Below, one piece after another: positions 1 through 8,443 of a stretch of 44,599 bases of DNA. Both the position numbers and the translations under genes were made by a program. Numbering within the stretch: position 1 is the first letter of the stretch; each line of letters starts with the position of its first letter. The stretch comes from Paractinoplanes durhamensis (lineage in GTDB: Bacteria; Actinomycetota; Actinomycetes; Mycobacteriales; Micromonosporaceae). The notes under the pieces are model-generated. The model was not told where the DNA came from. It was given only the letters and a program-made list of their open reading frames with translations, and did not search any database. The stretch covers positions 1 through 44,599 of the forward strand of contig NZ_BOML01000093.1 in NCBI RefSeq assembly GCF_016862175.1, written 5' to 3'.

Positions 1-2
1 AG

Positions 3-446
3 ACCGCGCACGAGCGGGGCTTCCTGTTCTTCACCACGCACGTGTCCGACCCGCTGGTGGCCGCGGTCGGGAACACCGTGCTCGACGTCCTGCAGTCCGA
101 GGGACTCGATCGGCGGGCCGCGGAGCTCGGGGCGTACCTCAGCAAGGGTCTTCGGGGTTTGGCGGAACGCCACGCGGTGATCGGGGATGTGCGCGGGCGC
201 GGGCTGCTCGTCGGCCTGGAGCTGGTGCTGGACCGGGCGACCAAGCAGCCGGCCGACGAGGTGGGCGCGGCGGTGACCAGGCGATGCCGGGAGCTGGGGC
301 TGCACATGAACGTGGTGCAGTTGCCGGGCATGGGCGGGGTGTTCCGGATCGCGCCCGCGCTGACCTCGACCCACGCCGAGCTGGACCTCGGCCTGGAGAT
401 CCTGGACCGGGCCATCGCCGAGACGACGGCGGGGGACAACGGCTGA
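3..446 (+). CDS. Class III PLP-dependent aminotransferase, C-terminal part (5' truncated by window edge)
   Basis: Only the last ~147 residues are present; the frame is open to the window edge. It opens with GFLFFTTHVSDPL followed by a GDVRGRGLLVGLEL block, the small-domain signature of class III (ornithine/GABA-type) aminotransferases. The FTTHVSDPL stretch is closest to the 2,2-dialkylglycine decarboxylase/aspartate aminotransferase-family branch. The PLP lysine lies upstream, outside the window, so substrate cannot be judged. It ends in a normal TGA, 17 bases before the next gene on the same strand. Family assignment is solid; the exact reaction is not. Confidence 0.85.
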   Translation, partial: TAHERGFLFFTTHVSDPLVAAVGNTVLDVLQSEGLDRRAAELGAYLSKGLRGLAERHAVIGDVRGRGLLVGLELVLDRATKQPADEVGAAVTRRCRELGLHMNVVQLPGMGGVFRIAPALTSTHAELDLGLEILDRAIAETTAGDNG

Positions 447-463
447 GCCGGTCATGAGCGAGG

Positions 464-898
464 ATGCTCGCCGTGCGTCGATCTCATGTGGCCCTGGTGG
501 CCGTCCTGCTCACCGCCGGCTGCTCGTCCGCGCCGAACTCCGCGCCGAAAGCCCCGGCGGCCGGCGCCTCCGCGATGGTGATTCCGGCGGCGAGCTTCCG
601 ACTGGAGAACGCGCCGATCCCGGTCGATCTCGAGGTGACCGGCGACGGCAAGGCGGAGATCACCTACGGGTCGCCGGCGGTCAAGGTCAAGGCGGCGACA
701 CCGTGGAAGAAGACGGTCGACTCGCAGTCGTCGGACGTGATGCTGACCATCATGCTGATCGCCCGGACCAGCAGCACCAAGGCCGACGCGACGATCACCT
801 GCCGGGTCTCGGTCGGCGGCGTGACGATGCGGGAGAAGACCGCCCACGGACCAGGGGCGGTCGCCGACTGCTCCCCGCTACTCGCCGGCGTCGGCTGA
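464..898 (+). CDS. MmpS-like lipoprotein
   Basis: 144 residues. The N-terminus has basic residues, a hydrophobic run and the lipobox LTAGC with Cys20, so it is a predicted lipoprotein on the outer face of the membrane. The mature part has a short Ser/Ala/Pro linker and then an LEVTGDGKAEITY...TPWKKTV segment. This resembles the beta-sandwich core of the MmpS family (accessory proteins of MmpL transporters), whose members carry a similar GDG...ITY...LPWxKTV pattern. Two later cysteines (in ITCRVS and VADCS) could pair. There is no mmpL neighbour, so a transport role is not implied by context. GTG at 473 or 488 is a possible alternative start. Its last 21 bases overlap the convergent DUF2238 gene. 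Confidence 0.7.
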   Translation: MLAVRRSHVALVAVLLTAGCSSAPNSAPKAPAAGASAMVIPAASFRLENAPIPVDLEVTGDGKAEITYGSPAVKVKAATPWKKTVDSQSSDVMLTIMLIARTSSTKADATITCRVSVGGVTMREKTAHGPGAVADCSPLLAGVG

Positions 899-1555
899 CG
901 CCGCCGGCTGGAGGCGGGCCAGCTGGCGGTCGTGCAGGCGGGTCAGCAGTAGCAGGCTGACGATGGCGCCCACGCCGGCCATCGCCATGTCCCACTGGGT
1001 GTCCCAGATGTCGCCCTGGGCGCCCAGGAAGTCGTCGGCCGCCGAGCCGCCGATCAGGGCGGAGATCCACTCGAACAGCTCCCATGTGGCGCTCACCGCC
1101 ATCACCACGCACAGGGTCAGGGCGTTCAGCCAGCCACCCGGGCGTAGTGGGGTGCGGCGGAGCAGGATCTCGCGGGCGATGATCGCGGGGACGAAGCCCT
1201 GGGCCAGGTGGCCCAAGCGGTCGTACGGGTTTCGGGCCAGACCCAGCGCGTCGCGCACCCAGTCGCCCGCGGGGACCTCGGCGTAGGTCCAGTGGCCGCC
1301 GATCATCAGGATCAGTGACTGGGCCAGGATCAGGCGGTAGGCGAGCGGGGTCAGCGGGAACCGGCGGTAGGTGAGCACCAGGATCGGGGCCGCGATCACC
1401 GCGGCCAGCACCTCCAGGAACCAGGTGCCCAGCGATTTGGCGCCGATCGCGGAGGTGACCAGGGCGATCAGGCCGATCCCGAGCAGGACGGCGGGTTCGC
1501 GGCGGCGTGGCGTATTCACGGGTCTCAGCCTTGTCGGTGGAGAAGGATCAGTCAT
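878..1555 (-). CDS. yjdF: DUF2238 (YjdF-like) multi-pass membrane protein
   Basis: 225 residues with about six hydrophobic segments. The conserved DUF2238 core is clear: GGHWTYAEVP, then RNPYDRLGHLAQGFVPAIIARE, then a WELFEW segment and FLGAQGDIWDTQWDM. These match the family that includes E. coli YjdF; its biochemical function is unknown. The ATG at 1555 has no visible Shine-Dalgarno and abuts a 16-bp palindrome, so translation may be leaderless. A GTG at 1519 with an upstream AAGG is an alternative. It is transcribed away from argC. Confidence 0.85.
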   Translation of the reverse strand: MTDPSPPTRLRPVNTPRRREPAVLLGIGLIALVTSAIGAKSLGTWFLEVLAAVIAAPILVLTYRRFPLTPLAYRLILAQSLILMIGGHWTYAEVPAGDWVRDALGLARNPYDRLGHLAQGFVPAIIAREILLRRTPLRPGGWLNALTLCVVMAVSATWELFEWISALIGGSAADDFLGAQGDIWDTQWDMAMAGVGAIVSLLLLTRLHDRQLARLQPAASADAGE

Positions 1556-1570
1556 GGGTACGCGTACCCA
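1555..1570. promoter_or_regulatory. 16-bp perfect palindrome at the yjdF start
   Basis: TGGGTACGCGTACCCA reads identically on both strands. Its first base is the A of the yjdF ATG, and it lies 66 bp before argC. Position and symmetry fit a repressor operator controlling yjdF or the divergent yjdF/argC promoter region. The cognate regulator is not identifiable. Confidence 0.5.
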
Positions 1571-1612
1571 AAAGGTAGTTGGCGATCGAGGACTTAACTT
1601 GATACGGTTCTC

Positions 1613-1626
1613 TGCATAGTCATGCG
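1613..1626. promoter_or_regulatory. Candidate ARG box upstream of argC
   Basis: TGCATAGTCATGCG contains the inverted repeat GCAT-N4-ATGC and lies 10 bp before the argC ATG. Known ArgR operators are imperfect 18-bp palindromes built on TGAAT/TGCAT half-sites with AT-rich centres. The half-site and position fit, and argR is in the operon. Only one box is evident, and it lies where it would block translation initiation or early elongation rather than a distant promoter. Confidence 0.45.
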
Positions 1627-1635
1627 GAGGTTGGT

Positions 1636-2637
1636 ATGGGAATCCGGGTCGCGGTTGCGGGAGCCAGTGGGTATGCGGGAGGCGAGCTCCTGCGTCTGCT
1701 CGCGGGGCATCCCGAGTTCGATCTCGTGGCGGCCACGGCGCACTCGCAGGCCGGGACGCACGTCACCGCCGTACACCCGCAGTTGGCCGGCCTCGACCTG
1801 ACGCTCGGGGTGACCGATGCGGCCGGGCTCAGCGACGCTGACCTGGTCTTTCTTGCTCTTCCGCATGGGCAGTCGGCGGCCGTCGCGGCGCAGCTGCCGC
1901 CCGAGGTGAAGATCGTCGATCTGGGGGCCGACTTCCGGCTCAAGGACGGCGCGCTGTGGGGGAAGTACTACGGCGGGGAGCACGCCGGCACCTGGACCTA
2001 CGGGCTGCCCGAATTGCCCGGTCAGCGGGAGCTGATCAAGGGGTCGACCCGGGTGGCGAACACGGGTTGTTATGCGGCCACCATCACCCTCGCGCTGGCT
2101 CCGCTGATCGCGAGCGGGCTCGCCGACCCGGCCGACGTGGTCGTGGTGGCCAGCTCCGGCACGTCCGGCGCGGGCCGCAGTGCGAAGGTGAACCTGCTGG
2201 CCAGCGAGGTGATGGGCGATCTCTCGCCGTACAAGGTGGGGGCCCACCAGCACGTGCCGGAGATCAAGCAGGCCACCGGCGCCACCGCACTCTCGATGAC
2301 CCCGGTCCTCGCTCCGATGCCTCGCGGCATCCTCGCGACCGTCACTGCGCGTTTCGCCGGCGACGGTGACCCGCGCCAAGTGCTTCTTGATGCGTACGCC
2401 GAGGAGCCGTTCCTCCACGTGCTGCCGGCCGGGCAGTGGCCGCACACCGCCGCCACCTCCGGCTCCAACTCGTGCCACCTGCAGGCGACGGTCGACGTCG
2501 ACTCGGGCCGGATCATCGTGGTCAGCGCGCTCGACAATCTCGGCAAGGGCGCCTCCGGTCAAGCCGTGCAGTGCGCCAACCTCATGTTCGGCCTGCCCGA
2601 GACGATGGGCCTGTCCGTGTTCGGAGTTGCCCCATGA
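1636..2637 (+). CDS. argC: N-acetyl-gamma-glutamyl-phosphate reductase
   Basis: 333 residues, the usual size. It performs the NADPH-dependent reduction of N-acetylglutamyl phosphate to the semialdehyde, the third step of arginine synthesis, in the cytosol. The Rossmann start VAVAGASGYAGGELLRLL, the motif VFLALPHG, catalytic Cys145 in ANTGCYA and a VGAHQHVPEI segment carrying a likely active-site His are all present. ATG is preceded by GGAGG at 1626-1630. First gene of the arg operon, overlapping argJ by 4 nt (ATGA). Confidence 0.97.
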   Translation: MGIRVAVAGASGYAGGELLRLLAGHPEFDLVAATAHSQAGTHVTAVHPQLAGLDLTLGVTDAAGLSDADLVFLALPHGQSAAVAAQLPPEVKIVDLGADFRLKDGALWGKYYGGEHAGTWTYGLPELPGQRELIKGSTRVANTGCYAATITLALAPLIASGLADPADVVVVASSGTSGAGRSAKVNLLASEVMGDLSPYKVGAHQHVPEIKQATGATALSMTPVLAPMPRGILATVTARFAGDGDPRQVLLDAYAEEPFLHVLPAGQWPHTAATSGSNSCHLQATVDVDSGRIIVVSALDNLGKGASGQAVQCANLMFGLPETMGLSVFGVAP

Positions 2638-3806
2638 CTGTCACCCATCCCAAGGGCTTCCGGGCCAGCGGTGTCGCCGCCGGCCTGAAGACCACCGGTA
2701 ACCCGGACGTCGCGCTGGTCGTCAACGACGGGCCCGACTACACCGCGGCCGCCGTCTTCACCGGCAACCGCGTCAAGGCCGCCCCGGTTCTGTGGAGCCA
2801 GCAGGTCCTCAAGGGCGGCGTCGTGCGCGCCGTCGTGCTCAACTCCGGCGGCGCCAACGCGTGCACTGGCACCCAGGGCTTCCGCGACACGCACGCCACC
2901 GCCGAGCACACCGCGACCGTGCTGCGCAGCGGCGCCAAGCCGCAGATGATCGGTCCCGGCGACGTGGCGGTCTGCTCGACCGGCCTGATCGGCGAGCTGC
3001 TGCCGATGGACAAGCTGCTGCCGGGCGTCACCGCCGCGGCCCGGGCGCTGCACACCGACGGCGGCAAGCAGGCCGCCGAGGCGATCATGACGACCGACTC
3101 GGTGGCGAAGAACGCGGTCGTGCAGAAGGAGGGCTGGTCGGTCGGCGGCATCGCCAAGGGCGCCGGCATGCTCGCGCCGGCCCTGGCCACCATGCTCGTG
3201 GTGATCACCACCGACGCGTCGGCCGACAACGAGGTGCTGGACGCGGCGTTGCGCGAGGCGACCCGGCTCACCTTCGACCGGATCGACGCGGACGGCTGCA
3301 TGTCGACGAACGACACCGTGCTGCTGATGGCCAGCGGCGCCTCCGACCGGCAGCCGTCGCCGGAGGAGCTGACCGCGGCCGTCACCGCCGTCTGCCACGA
3401 CCTGGCCCAGCAGCTGATCGCCGACGCCGAGGGGGCCACCAAGCACATCGCGATCGTGGTCGAGGGCGCCGATACCGAGGCCGACGCGGTCGAGGTGGGG
3501 CGGGTGGTCGCCCGGAACAACCTGGTCAAGACCGCGCTGTTCGGCAACGACCCCAACTGGGGGCGCATCCTGGCGGCGGTCGGCACCACCCAGGCCCGGT
3601 TCGAACCCGACCGGGTCGACGTCGCGATCAACGGCGTGTGGATCTGCAAGGGCGGGGCGGCGGCCGAGGACCGGTCGAAGGCCGACCTGTCCGGGCGGGA
3701 CGTCACGATCACGATCAACCTGCGGGAAGGGGCGATGGCCGCGACGATCTGGACGACCGATCTGTCGCACGCCTACGTGCACGAGAACTCGGCGTACTCG
3801 TCGTGA
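2634..3806 (+). CDS. argJ: Bifunctional ornithine acetyltransferase/N-acetylglutamate synthase
   Basis: 390 residues from the ATG that overlaps the argC stop; the frame is open further upstream but the coupled start fits the operon. ArgJ recycles the acetyl group from N-acetylornithine to glutamate, so the pathway needs no ArgE deacetylase. The precursor self-cleaves before a conserved Thr: here KGAGMLAPALATML, with the nucleophile at Thr186. The downstream signatures GASDRQP, EGATKHIAI and FGNDPNWGRI are intact. The 4-nt overlap with argB (GTGA) implies coupled translation. Whether the synthase (first-step) activity is retained cannot be read from sequence. Confidence 0.97.
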   Translation: MTVTHPKGFRASGVAAGLKTTGNPDVALVVNDGPDYTAAAVFTGNRVKAAPVLWSQQVLKGGVVRAVVLNSGGANACTGTQGFRDTHATAEHTATVLRSGAKPQMIGPGDVAVCSTGLIGELLPMDKLLPGVTAAARALHTDGGKQAAEAIMTTDSVAKNAVVQKEGWSVGGIAKGAGMLAPALATMLVVITTDASADNEVLDAALREATRLTFDRIDADGCMSTNDTVLLMASGASDRQPSPEELTAAVTAVCHDLAQQLIADAEGATKHIAIVVEGADTEADAVEVGRVVARNNLVKTALFGNDPNWGRILAAVGTTQARFEPDRVDVAINGVWICKGGAAAEDRSKADLSGRDVTITINLREGAMAATIWTTDLSHAYVHENSAYSS

Positions 3807-4672
3807 GCTCACCGTTGGAGAAGGCCGGCGTGCTGATCGAGGCGCTGCCCTGGCTGGAGCGTTTTCACGGCACCACGGTGGTGATCAAGTACGGCGGCAA
3901 CGCCATGATCAACCCGCAGTTGCAGCAGGCCTTCGCCGAAGACATCGTCTTTATGCGATATGTCGGGATTAAGCCCGTCGTTGTCCACGGTGGAGGGCCG
4001 CAAATCAGCCGCATGCTTGACAAAATGGGCATCGCCAGCGAGTTCCGCGGTGGGCTGCGAGTGACCACACCGGAAGCGATGGACGTTGTTCGGATGGTTT
4101 TGACCGGACAGGTCGGGCGAGAGCTGGTCGGGCTGATCAACAAGCACGGCCCGTTCGCGGTCGGGCTGTCCGGTGAGGACGCCAAGCTGTTCACCGCGAC
4201 CAGGCGCGGCGCGCTGATCGACGGCGAAGAGGTCGACATCGGCCAGGTCGGCGACGTTTCCCGGGTGGACACCAGTGCTGTCGACGACCTGATCGCAGCC
4301 GGCCGCATCCCGGTCATCGCCAGCGTCGCCCCCGATGCCGATGGTGTCGTGCACAACGTCAACGCCGACACCGCCGCCGCGGCCCTCGCCGAGGCGCTCG
4401 GTGCCCGCAAGCTGGTCGTGCTCACCGACGTCCCCGGCCTCTACACCAACTGGCCGGACACGTCGTCGCTGACCACCCGGATCGACGCCGACGCCCTCGA
4501 GAAACTGCTGCCCAGCCTCGAATCGGGGATGGTGCCGAAGATGGAGGCGTGCCTGCGCGCCGTCCGCGGCGGAGTGCCCGCCGCGCACGTCGTCGACGGC
4601 CGCGTCCCGCACTCCACGCTGCTCGAAGTCTTCACCTCGGAAGGGATCGGAACGATGGTGGTGCCCTCATGA
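3803..4672 (+). CDS. argB: Acetylglutamate kinase
   Basis: 289 residues from GTG 3803, which overlaps the argJ stop. It phosphorylates N-acetylglutamate with ATP and is normally the arginine-feedback-inhibited step. Amino-acid kinase fold motifs are visible: VVIKYGGNAM (phosphate loop with Lys), VVVHGGGPQIS, GLSGEDAKL, the NVNADTAAAALA nucleotide-site segment and KLVVLTDVPGLY. The N-terminal segment before VVIKYGG is ~28 residues, typical of the hexameric, arginine-sensitive class (inference). Overlaps argD by 4 nt. Confidence 0.97.
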   Translation: MSSPLEKAGVLIEALPWLERFHGTTVVIKYGGNAMINPQLQQAFAEDIVFMRYVGIKPVVVHGGGPQISRMLDKMGIASEFRGGLRVTTPEAMDVVRMVLTGQVGRELVGLINKHGPFAVGLSGEDAKLFTATRRGALIDGEEVDIGQVGDVSRVDTSAVDDLIAAGRIPVIASVAPDADGVVHNVNADTAAAALAEALGARKLVVLTDVPGLYTNWPDTSSLTTRIDADALEKLLPSLESGMVPKMEACLRAVRGGVPAAHVVDGRVPHSTLLEVFTSEGIGTMVVPS

Positions 4673-5817
4673 CCGCGCTGGTCGACCGTTGGTCGCAGTC
4701 GATGATGAACAACTACGGGACGCCGCAGATCGCCCTGGTCCGCGGCGAAGGCGCGGTGGTGACCGACGACAACGGCAAGCAGTACGTCGACTTCCTCGGC
4801 GGCATCGCGGTCAACGCGCTCGGCCACGCCCACCCGGCCGTGGTCGAGGCGGTCACCCAGCAGATCTCCCAGCTCGGGCACGTGTCCAACCTGTACATCG
4901 CCGAGCCGTGCATCGCTCTGGCCGAGCTGCTGCTGGCCCTGGCCGGCCGCCCCGGCAAGGTCATCTTCGGCAACTCGGGCGCCGAGGCGAACGAGGCCGC
5001 GTTCAAGCTGTCCCGGCTGACCGGCCGCACCCACGTCGTGGCGACCGAGGGCGCGTTCCACGGCCGGACGATGGGCGCGCTCGCGCTGACCGGCCAGCCG
5101 GGAAAGGCCGACCCGTTCCGCCCGCTGCCCGGCGAGGTGACGCACGTGGCGTTCGGCTCGCTGGAGACGCTGGACAACGCGGTCACCACCGAGACCGCCA
5201 TGGTCATCCTGGAGCCGATCCAGGGCGAGAACGGCGTCGTCGTCCCGCCGCCCGGTTACCTGGCCGGCGCCCGCGAGATCTGTACCCGCAACGGCGCGCT
5301 GCTCGTGCTGGACGAGGTGCAGACCGGCGTCGGCCGCACCGGCCACTGGTTCCACCACCAGGCCGAAGGCGTCGAGCCGGACGTCATCACCCTGGCCAAG
5401 GGCCTCGGCGGCGGCCTGCCGCTGGGCGCCTGCATCGCCTTCGGCAAGGCGGCCGACCTGTTCACCCCGGGCTCGCACGGCACCACGTTCGGCGGCAACC
5501 CGGTCGCCTGCGCGGCCGGCCTCGCCGTGGTCCGCACGATCGCCGGCACCGGCCTGCTCGACCACGTCAAGCGGGTGGGGGAGCAGCTGCGCCGCGGTCT
5601 GGAGGATCACCCGCTGGTCGACCACGTGCGCGGCGCCGGACTGCTGCTCGGCATCGTCCTCAAGGGACCCGAGTCGAAGCGGATCGCGGCCGCCCTGCAG
5701 GACGCCGGCTTCCTGGTCAACGCCCCCCAACCCGACGTCATCCGGCTCGCCCCGCCGCTGATCATCAGCACCGAGCAGGCCGACGCCCTCATCGCCGCTT
5801 TCGGAGCCATCAAGTGA
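4669..5817 (+). CDS. argD: Acetylornithine aminotransferase
   Basis: 382 residues from the ATG overlapping the argB stop. It is a PLP enzyme that converts N-acetylglutamate semialdehyde to N-acetylornithine. The class III motifs FGNSGAEANEAAFKL, FHGRTMGAL, LDEVQTGVGRTG and ITLAKGLGGGLPLGA are intact, with the Schiff-base lysine at Lys244. The C-terminal GLLLGIVL and IRLAPPLIIS blocks match ArgD. Followed by argF with a GTGA overlap. Confidence 0.97.
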   Translation: MTALVDRWSQSMMNNYGTPQIALVRGEGAVVTDDNGKQYVDFLGGIAVNALGHAHPAVVEAVTQQISQLGHVSNLYIAEPCIALAELLLALAGRPGKVIFGNSGAEANEAAFKLSRLTGRTHVVATEGAFHGRTMGALALTGQPGKADPFRPLPGEVTHVAFGSLETLDNAVTTETAMVILEPIQGENGVVVPPPGYLAGAREICTRNGALLVLDEVQTGVGRTGHWFHHQAEGVEPDVITLAKGLGGGLPLGACIAFGKAADLFTPGSHGTTFGGNPVACAAGLAVVRTIAGTGLLDHVKRVGEQLRRGLEDHPLVDHVRGAGLLLGIVLKGPESKRIAAALQDAGFLVNAPQPDVIRLAPPLIISTEQADALIAAFGAIK

Positions 5818-6743
5818 CCAGGCATTTCCTACGTGACGACGACCTCAGCCCGCAGGATCAGGCGGCCGTCCTGGAGCTTGCGGCCGAGATGAAGGCTTCG
5901 CGGTTCGCCTATCGGCCGCTCGAAGGCCCGCGCTCGGTGGCGGTCTTCTTCGACAAGGTCAGCCTGCGCACCCGGCTGTCCTTCGAGGCCGGCATCGCCG
6001 AGCTGGGCGGTCAGCCGATCATCGTGGACACCCAGGCCACCCACTTCGGCCGGGGCGAGTCGCTCGCCGACGCCGGGCGGGTCGTCTCCCGCTACGTCGC
6101 CGCGATGGTCTTCCGCACCACCGGCGACGAACGGCTCACCGAGCTGGCCTCCGGCGTCAACGTGCCGGTGGTCAACGCGCTCACCGACGGCTTCCACCCC
6201 TGCCAGCTGCTGGCCGACCTGCAGACGATCCGGGAACGCTTCGGATCAACAGCAAACCGCAAGCTTGCGTACGTCGGGGATGCGGCCAACAACATGGCGC
6301 ACTCGTATCTTCTCGCCGGGGCGACCGCGGGCATGCACGTACGCGTAGCCGGCCCGTCCGGTTTTGATCCTTCCCCGGCGGTGGTGTCCCGCGCCGCCGA
6401 GATCGCGGCGTGGACCGGCGGCTCGGTCGAGGTGATGCGCGACCCGTTCGAGGCCGCCGACGGGGTGGACGTGCTCGCCACCGACACCTGGACCTCGATG
6501 GGCCAGGAGGGCGACGGCAAGGACCGGTTGACGCCGTTCCGGCCGTACCAGATCAATGAGAAGCTCCTGGCCGCCGCCGCGCCGGAGGCGATCGTCCTGC
6601 ACTGCCTGCCCGCGCACCGCGGGGAGGAGATCACCGACGAGGTGATGGACGGTCCGCAGAGCGCGGTGTTCGACCAGGCCGAGAACCGGCTGCACGCGCA
6701 GAAGGCGCTGCTGGCGTGGCTCCTGGCGGTGAATTCCCAGTGA
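5814..6743 (+). CDS. argF: Ornithine carbamoyltransferase with an SLRTR variant carbamoyl-phosphate motif
   Basis: 309 residues from GTG 5814. It forms citrulline from ornithine and carbamoyl phosphate. The whole protein follows the mycobacterial ArgF pattern: RHFLRDDDLSP start, DGFHPCQLLADLQT (carbamoyl-phosphate HPCQ), ornithine loop DTWTSMGQE and HCLPAHRGEEI with the catalytic Cys. The first carbamoyl-phosphate motif, usually STRTR in this family, reads SLRTR here (Ser50-Leu51-Arg52-Thr53). The SxRT core is kept. The SMG ornithine loop argues against an acetyl- or succinyl-ornithine enzyme. Coupled to argR by a GTGA overlap. Confidence 0.95.
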   Translation: MTRHFLRDDDLSPQDQAAVLELAAEMKASRFAYRPLEGPRSVAVFFDKVSLRTRLSFEAGIAELGGQPIIVDTQATHFGRGESLADAGRVVSRYVAAMVFRTTGDERLTELASGVNVPVVNALTDGFHPCQLLADLQTIRERFGSTANRKLAYVGDAANNMAHSYLLAGATAGMHVRVAGPSGFDPSPAVVSRAAEIAAWTGGSVEVMRDPFEAADGVDVLATDTWTSMGQEGDGKDRLTPFRPYQINEKLLAAAAPEAIVLHCLPAHRGEEITDEVMDGPQSAVFDQAENRLHAQKALLAWLLAVNSQ

Positions 6744-7243
6744 CCGGGCCGGTGACCCGCGCCGGGCGGCATGCCCGGATCGTCGAGCTGATCAGGGAGA
6801 AGGCGATCCGGTCGCAGACCGAGCTCGCCGAACTCCTGGCGGCCGACGGTGTGCAGGTCACCCAGGCCACCCTCTCCCGTGACCTGGAGGAGCTGGGCGC
6901 CGTGAAGGTCAGCGGCGCCTACCTCATCCCGGAGGACGGCAAGCGGCCGCTGCGCGATGCCGAGAACGCCCCGGCCCGTCTCCTGCGGCTGCTGCGGGAG
7001 TTGCTCACCGGAGTGGACGCCAGCGGCAACATCGCGGTCCTGCGCACCCCGCCCGGAGCGGCCCAGTTCCTGGCCAGCGCGCTGGACCGCTCCGGACTCA
7101 CCGATGTCGTCGGCACCATCGCCGGCGACGACACGATTCTCGTCGTGGCCCGCGACGTCACCGGCGGCAAGGCACTTGCCGAGAAGCTCGCCGAATGGGC
7201 CGCACACAACCCTGACAATCTGGAAGGAGCACCCCGTGACTGA
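6740..7243 (+). CDS. argR: Arginine repressor
   Basis: 167 residues from GTG 6740 in the GTGA overlap with the argF stop; an ATG at 6716 in the same frame would add 8 residues. The N-terminal winged helix RHARIVELIREKAIRSQTELAELL...VTQATLSRDLEELGAVKV is the ArgR DNA-binding domain. The C-terminal oligomerisation and arginine-binding domain shows LRTPPGAAQFLASALD and VGTIAGDDTILVVARD, with the GDD aspartates that contact arginine. Its place in the operon makes it autoregulated through the promoter before argC. It overlaps argG by 8 nt. Confidence 0.96.
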   Translation: MTGPVTRAGRHARIVELIREKAIRSQTELAELLAADGVQVTQATLSRDLEELGAVKVSGAYLIPEDGKRPLRDAENAPARLLRLLRELLTGVDASGNIAVLRTPPGAAQFLASALDRSGLTDVVGTIAGDDTILVVARDVTGGKALAEKLAEWAAHNPDNLEGAPRD

Positions 7244-8438
7244 GCGGGTAGTTCTCGCGTTCTCCGGAGGCCTCGACACCTCCGTCGCCATCCCCTACCT
7301 CGCCGAGCAGACCGGCGGGGAGGTCATCGCCGTGGCGCTCGACGTCGGCCAGGGCGGCGAGGACATGGAGGTGATCCGGCAGCGTGCCATCGACTGCGGT
7401 GCCGCGGAGAGCGTAGTGGTGGATGCCCGCGAGGAGTTCGCGGCCGACTTCTGCCTGCCGGCGCTGCGCGCCAACGCGCTCTACATGGACCGGTACCCGC
7501 TGGTGTCGGCGCTGTCCCGGCCGCTGATCGTGCGGCACCTGGTCGAGGCGGCCAAGCAGTACGGCGGCACGATCGTCTCGCACGGCTGCACCGGCAAGGG
7601 CAACGACCAGGTCCGGTTCGAGGTCGGCATCGGGGCGCTCGACCCGTCGCTCAAGGTGATCGCGCCGGCCCGGGACTTCGCGTGGACCCGGGACAAGGCG
7701 ATCGCGCTGGCCGAGGAGAAGGGGCTGCCGATCGACGTCACGCACAAGTCGCCGTACTCGATCGACCAGAACCTGTGGGGCCGCGCCGTCGAGACCGGCT
7801 TCCTCGAGGACATCTGGAACGGGCCGATCGAGGACATCTACTCGTACACGGCGAATCCGGCTCTCGAACGGGACGCGGACGAGGTCGTCATCACGTTCGA
7901 CCAGGGCAATCCGGTCGCCATCGACGGCGAGACGGTCACCCCGTTCCAGGCGATCAGCGAGCTGAACCGGCGGGCCGGTGCGCAGGGTGTCGGGCGTCTC
8001 GACATGGTCGAGGACCGGCTGGTCGGCATCAAGAGCCGCGAGGTGTACGAAGCTCCCGGCGCGATCGCCCTGATCACCGCCCACCAGGAGCTCGAGAACG
8101 TGACCGTCGAGCGTGACCTGGCCCGCTTCAAGCGCTCGGTCGACCAGCGCTGGGGCGAGCTCGTCTACGACGGCCTCTGGTTCTCCCCGCTGAAGAACGC
8201 GCTCGACGCGTTCATCAACGACGCGCAGAAGCACGTCACCGGTGAGGTGCGGCTGACCCTGCACGGCGGCCGCGCGACCGTCACCGGCCGGCGTTCGGAC
8301 GCCAGCCTGTACGACTTCGGGATGGCCACCTACGACACCGGCGACACCTTCGACCAGACCCTGGCCAAGGGCTTCGTGCAGCTCTGGGGCCTCCCGTCGC
8401 GCATGGCGGCGGGCCGGGACCGGCGGCTGGCAGACTGA
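7236..8438 (+). CDS. argG: Argininosuccinate synthase
   Basis: 400 residues. It condenses citrulline and aspartate using ATP. The GTG at 7236 is preceded by GGAAGGAG at 7222-7229, inside argR. The nucleotide-binding AFSGGLDTSVAIPYL sits at the N-terminus, followed by GCTGKGNDQVRFE and DKAIALAEEKGLPI, both typical. The longer frame read back to 6957 is not needed. Five bases separate its stop from argH. Confidence 0.97.
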   Translation: MTERVVLAFSGGLDTSVAIPYLAEQTGGEVIAVALDVGQGGEDMEVIRQRAIDCGAAESVVVDAREEFAADFCLPALRANALYMDRYPLVSALSRPLIVRHLVEAAKQYGGTIVSHGCTGKGNDQVRFEVGIGALDPSLKVIAPARDFAWTRDKAIALAEEKGLPIDVTHKSPYSIDQNLWGRAVETGFLEDIWNGPIEDIYSYTANPALERDADEVVITFDQGNPVAIDGETVTPFQAISELNRRAGAQGVGRLDMVEDRLVGIKSREVYEAPGAIALITAHQELENVTVERDLARFKRSVDQRWGELVYDGLWFSPLKNALDAFINDAQKHVTGEVRLTLHGGRATVTGRRSDASLYDFGMATYDTGDTFDQTLAKGFVQLWGLPSRMAAGRDRRLAD

Positions 8439-8443
8439 GCGTC

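Noticed and set aside
5814..6743. N-acetyl- or N-succinylornithine transcarbamylase
   Set aside because: Suggested by the SLRTR variant, but the ornithine-specific SMG loop and overall match to mycobacterial ArgF, together with argJ in the operon, support ornithine carbamoyltransferase.
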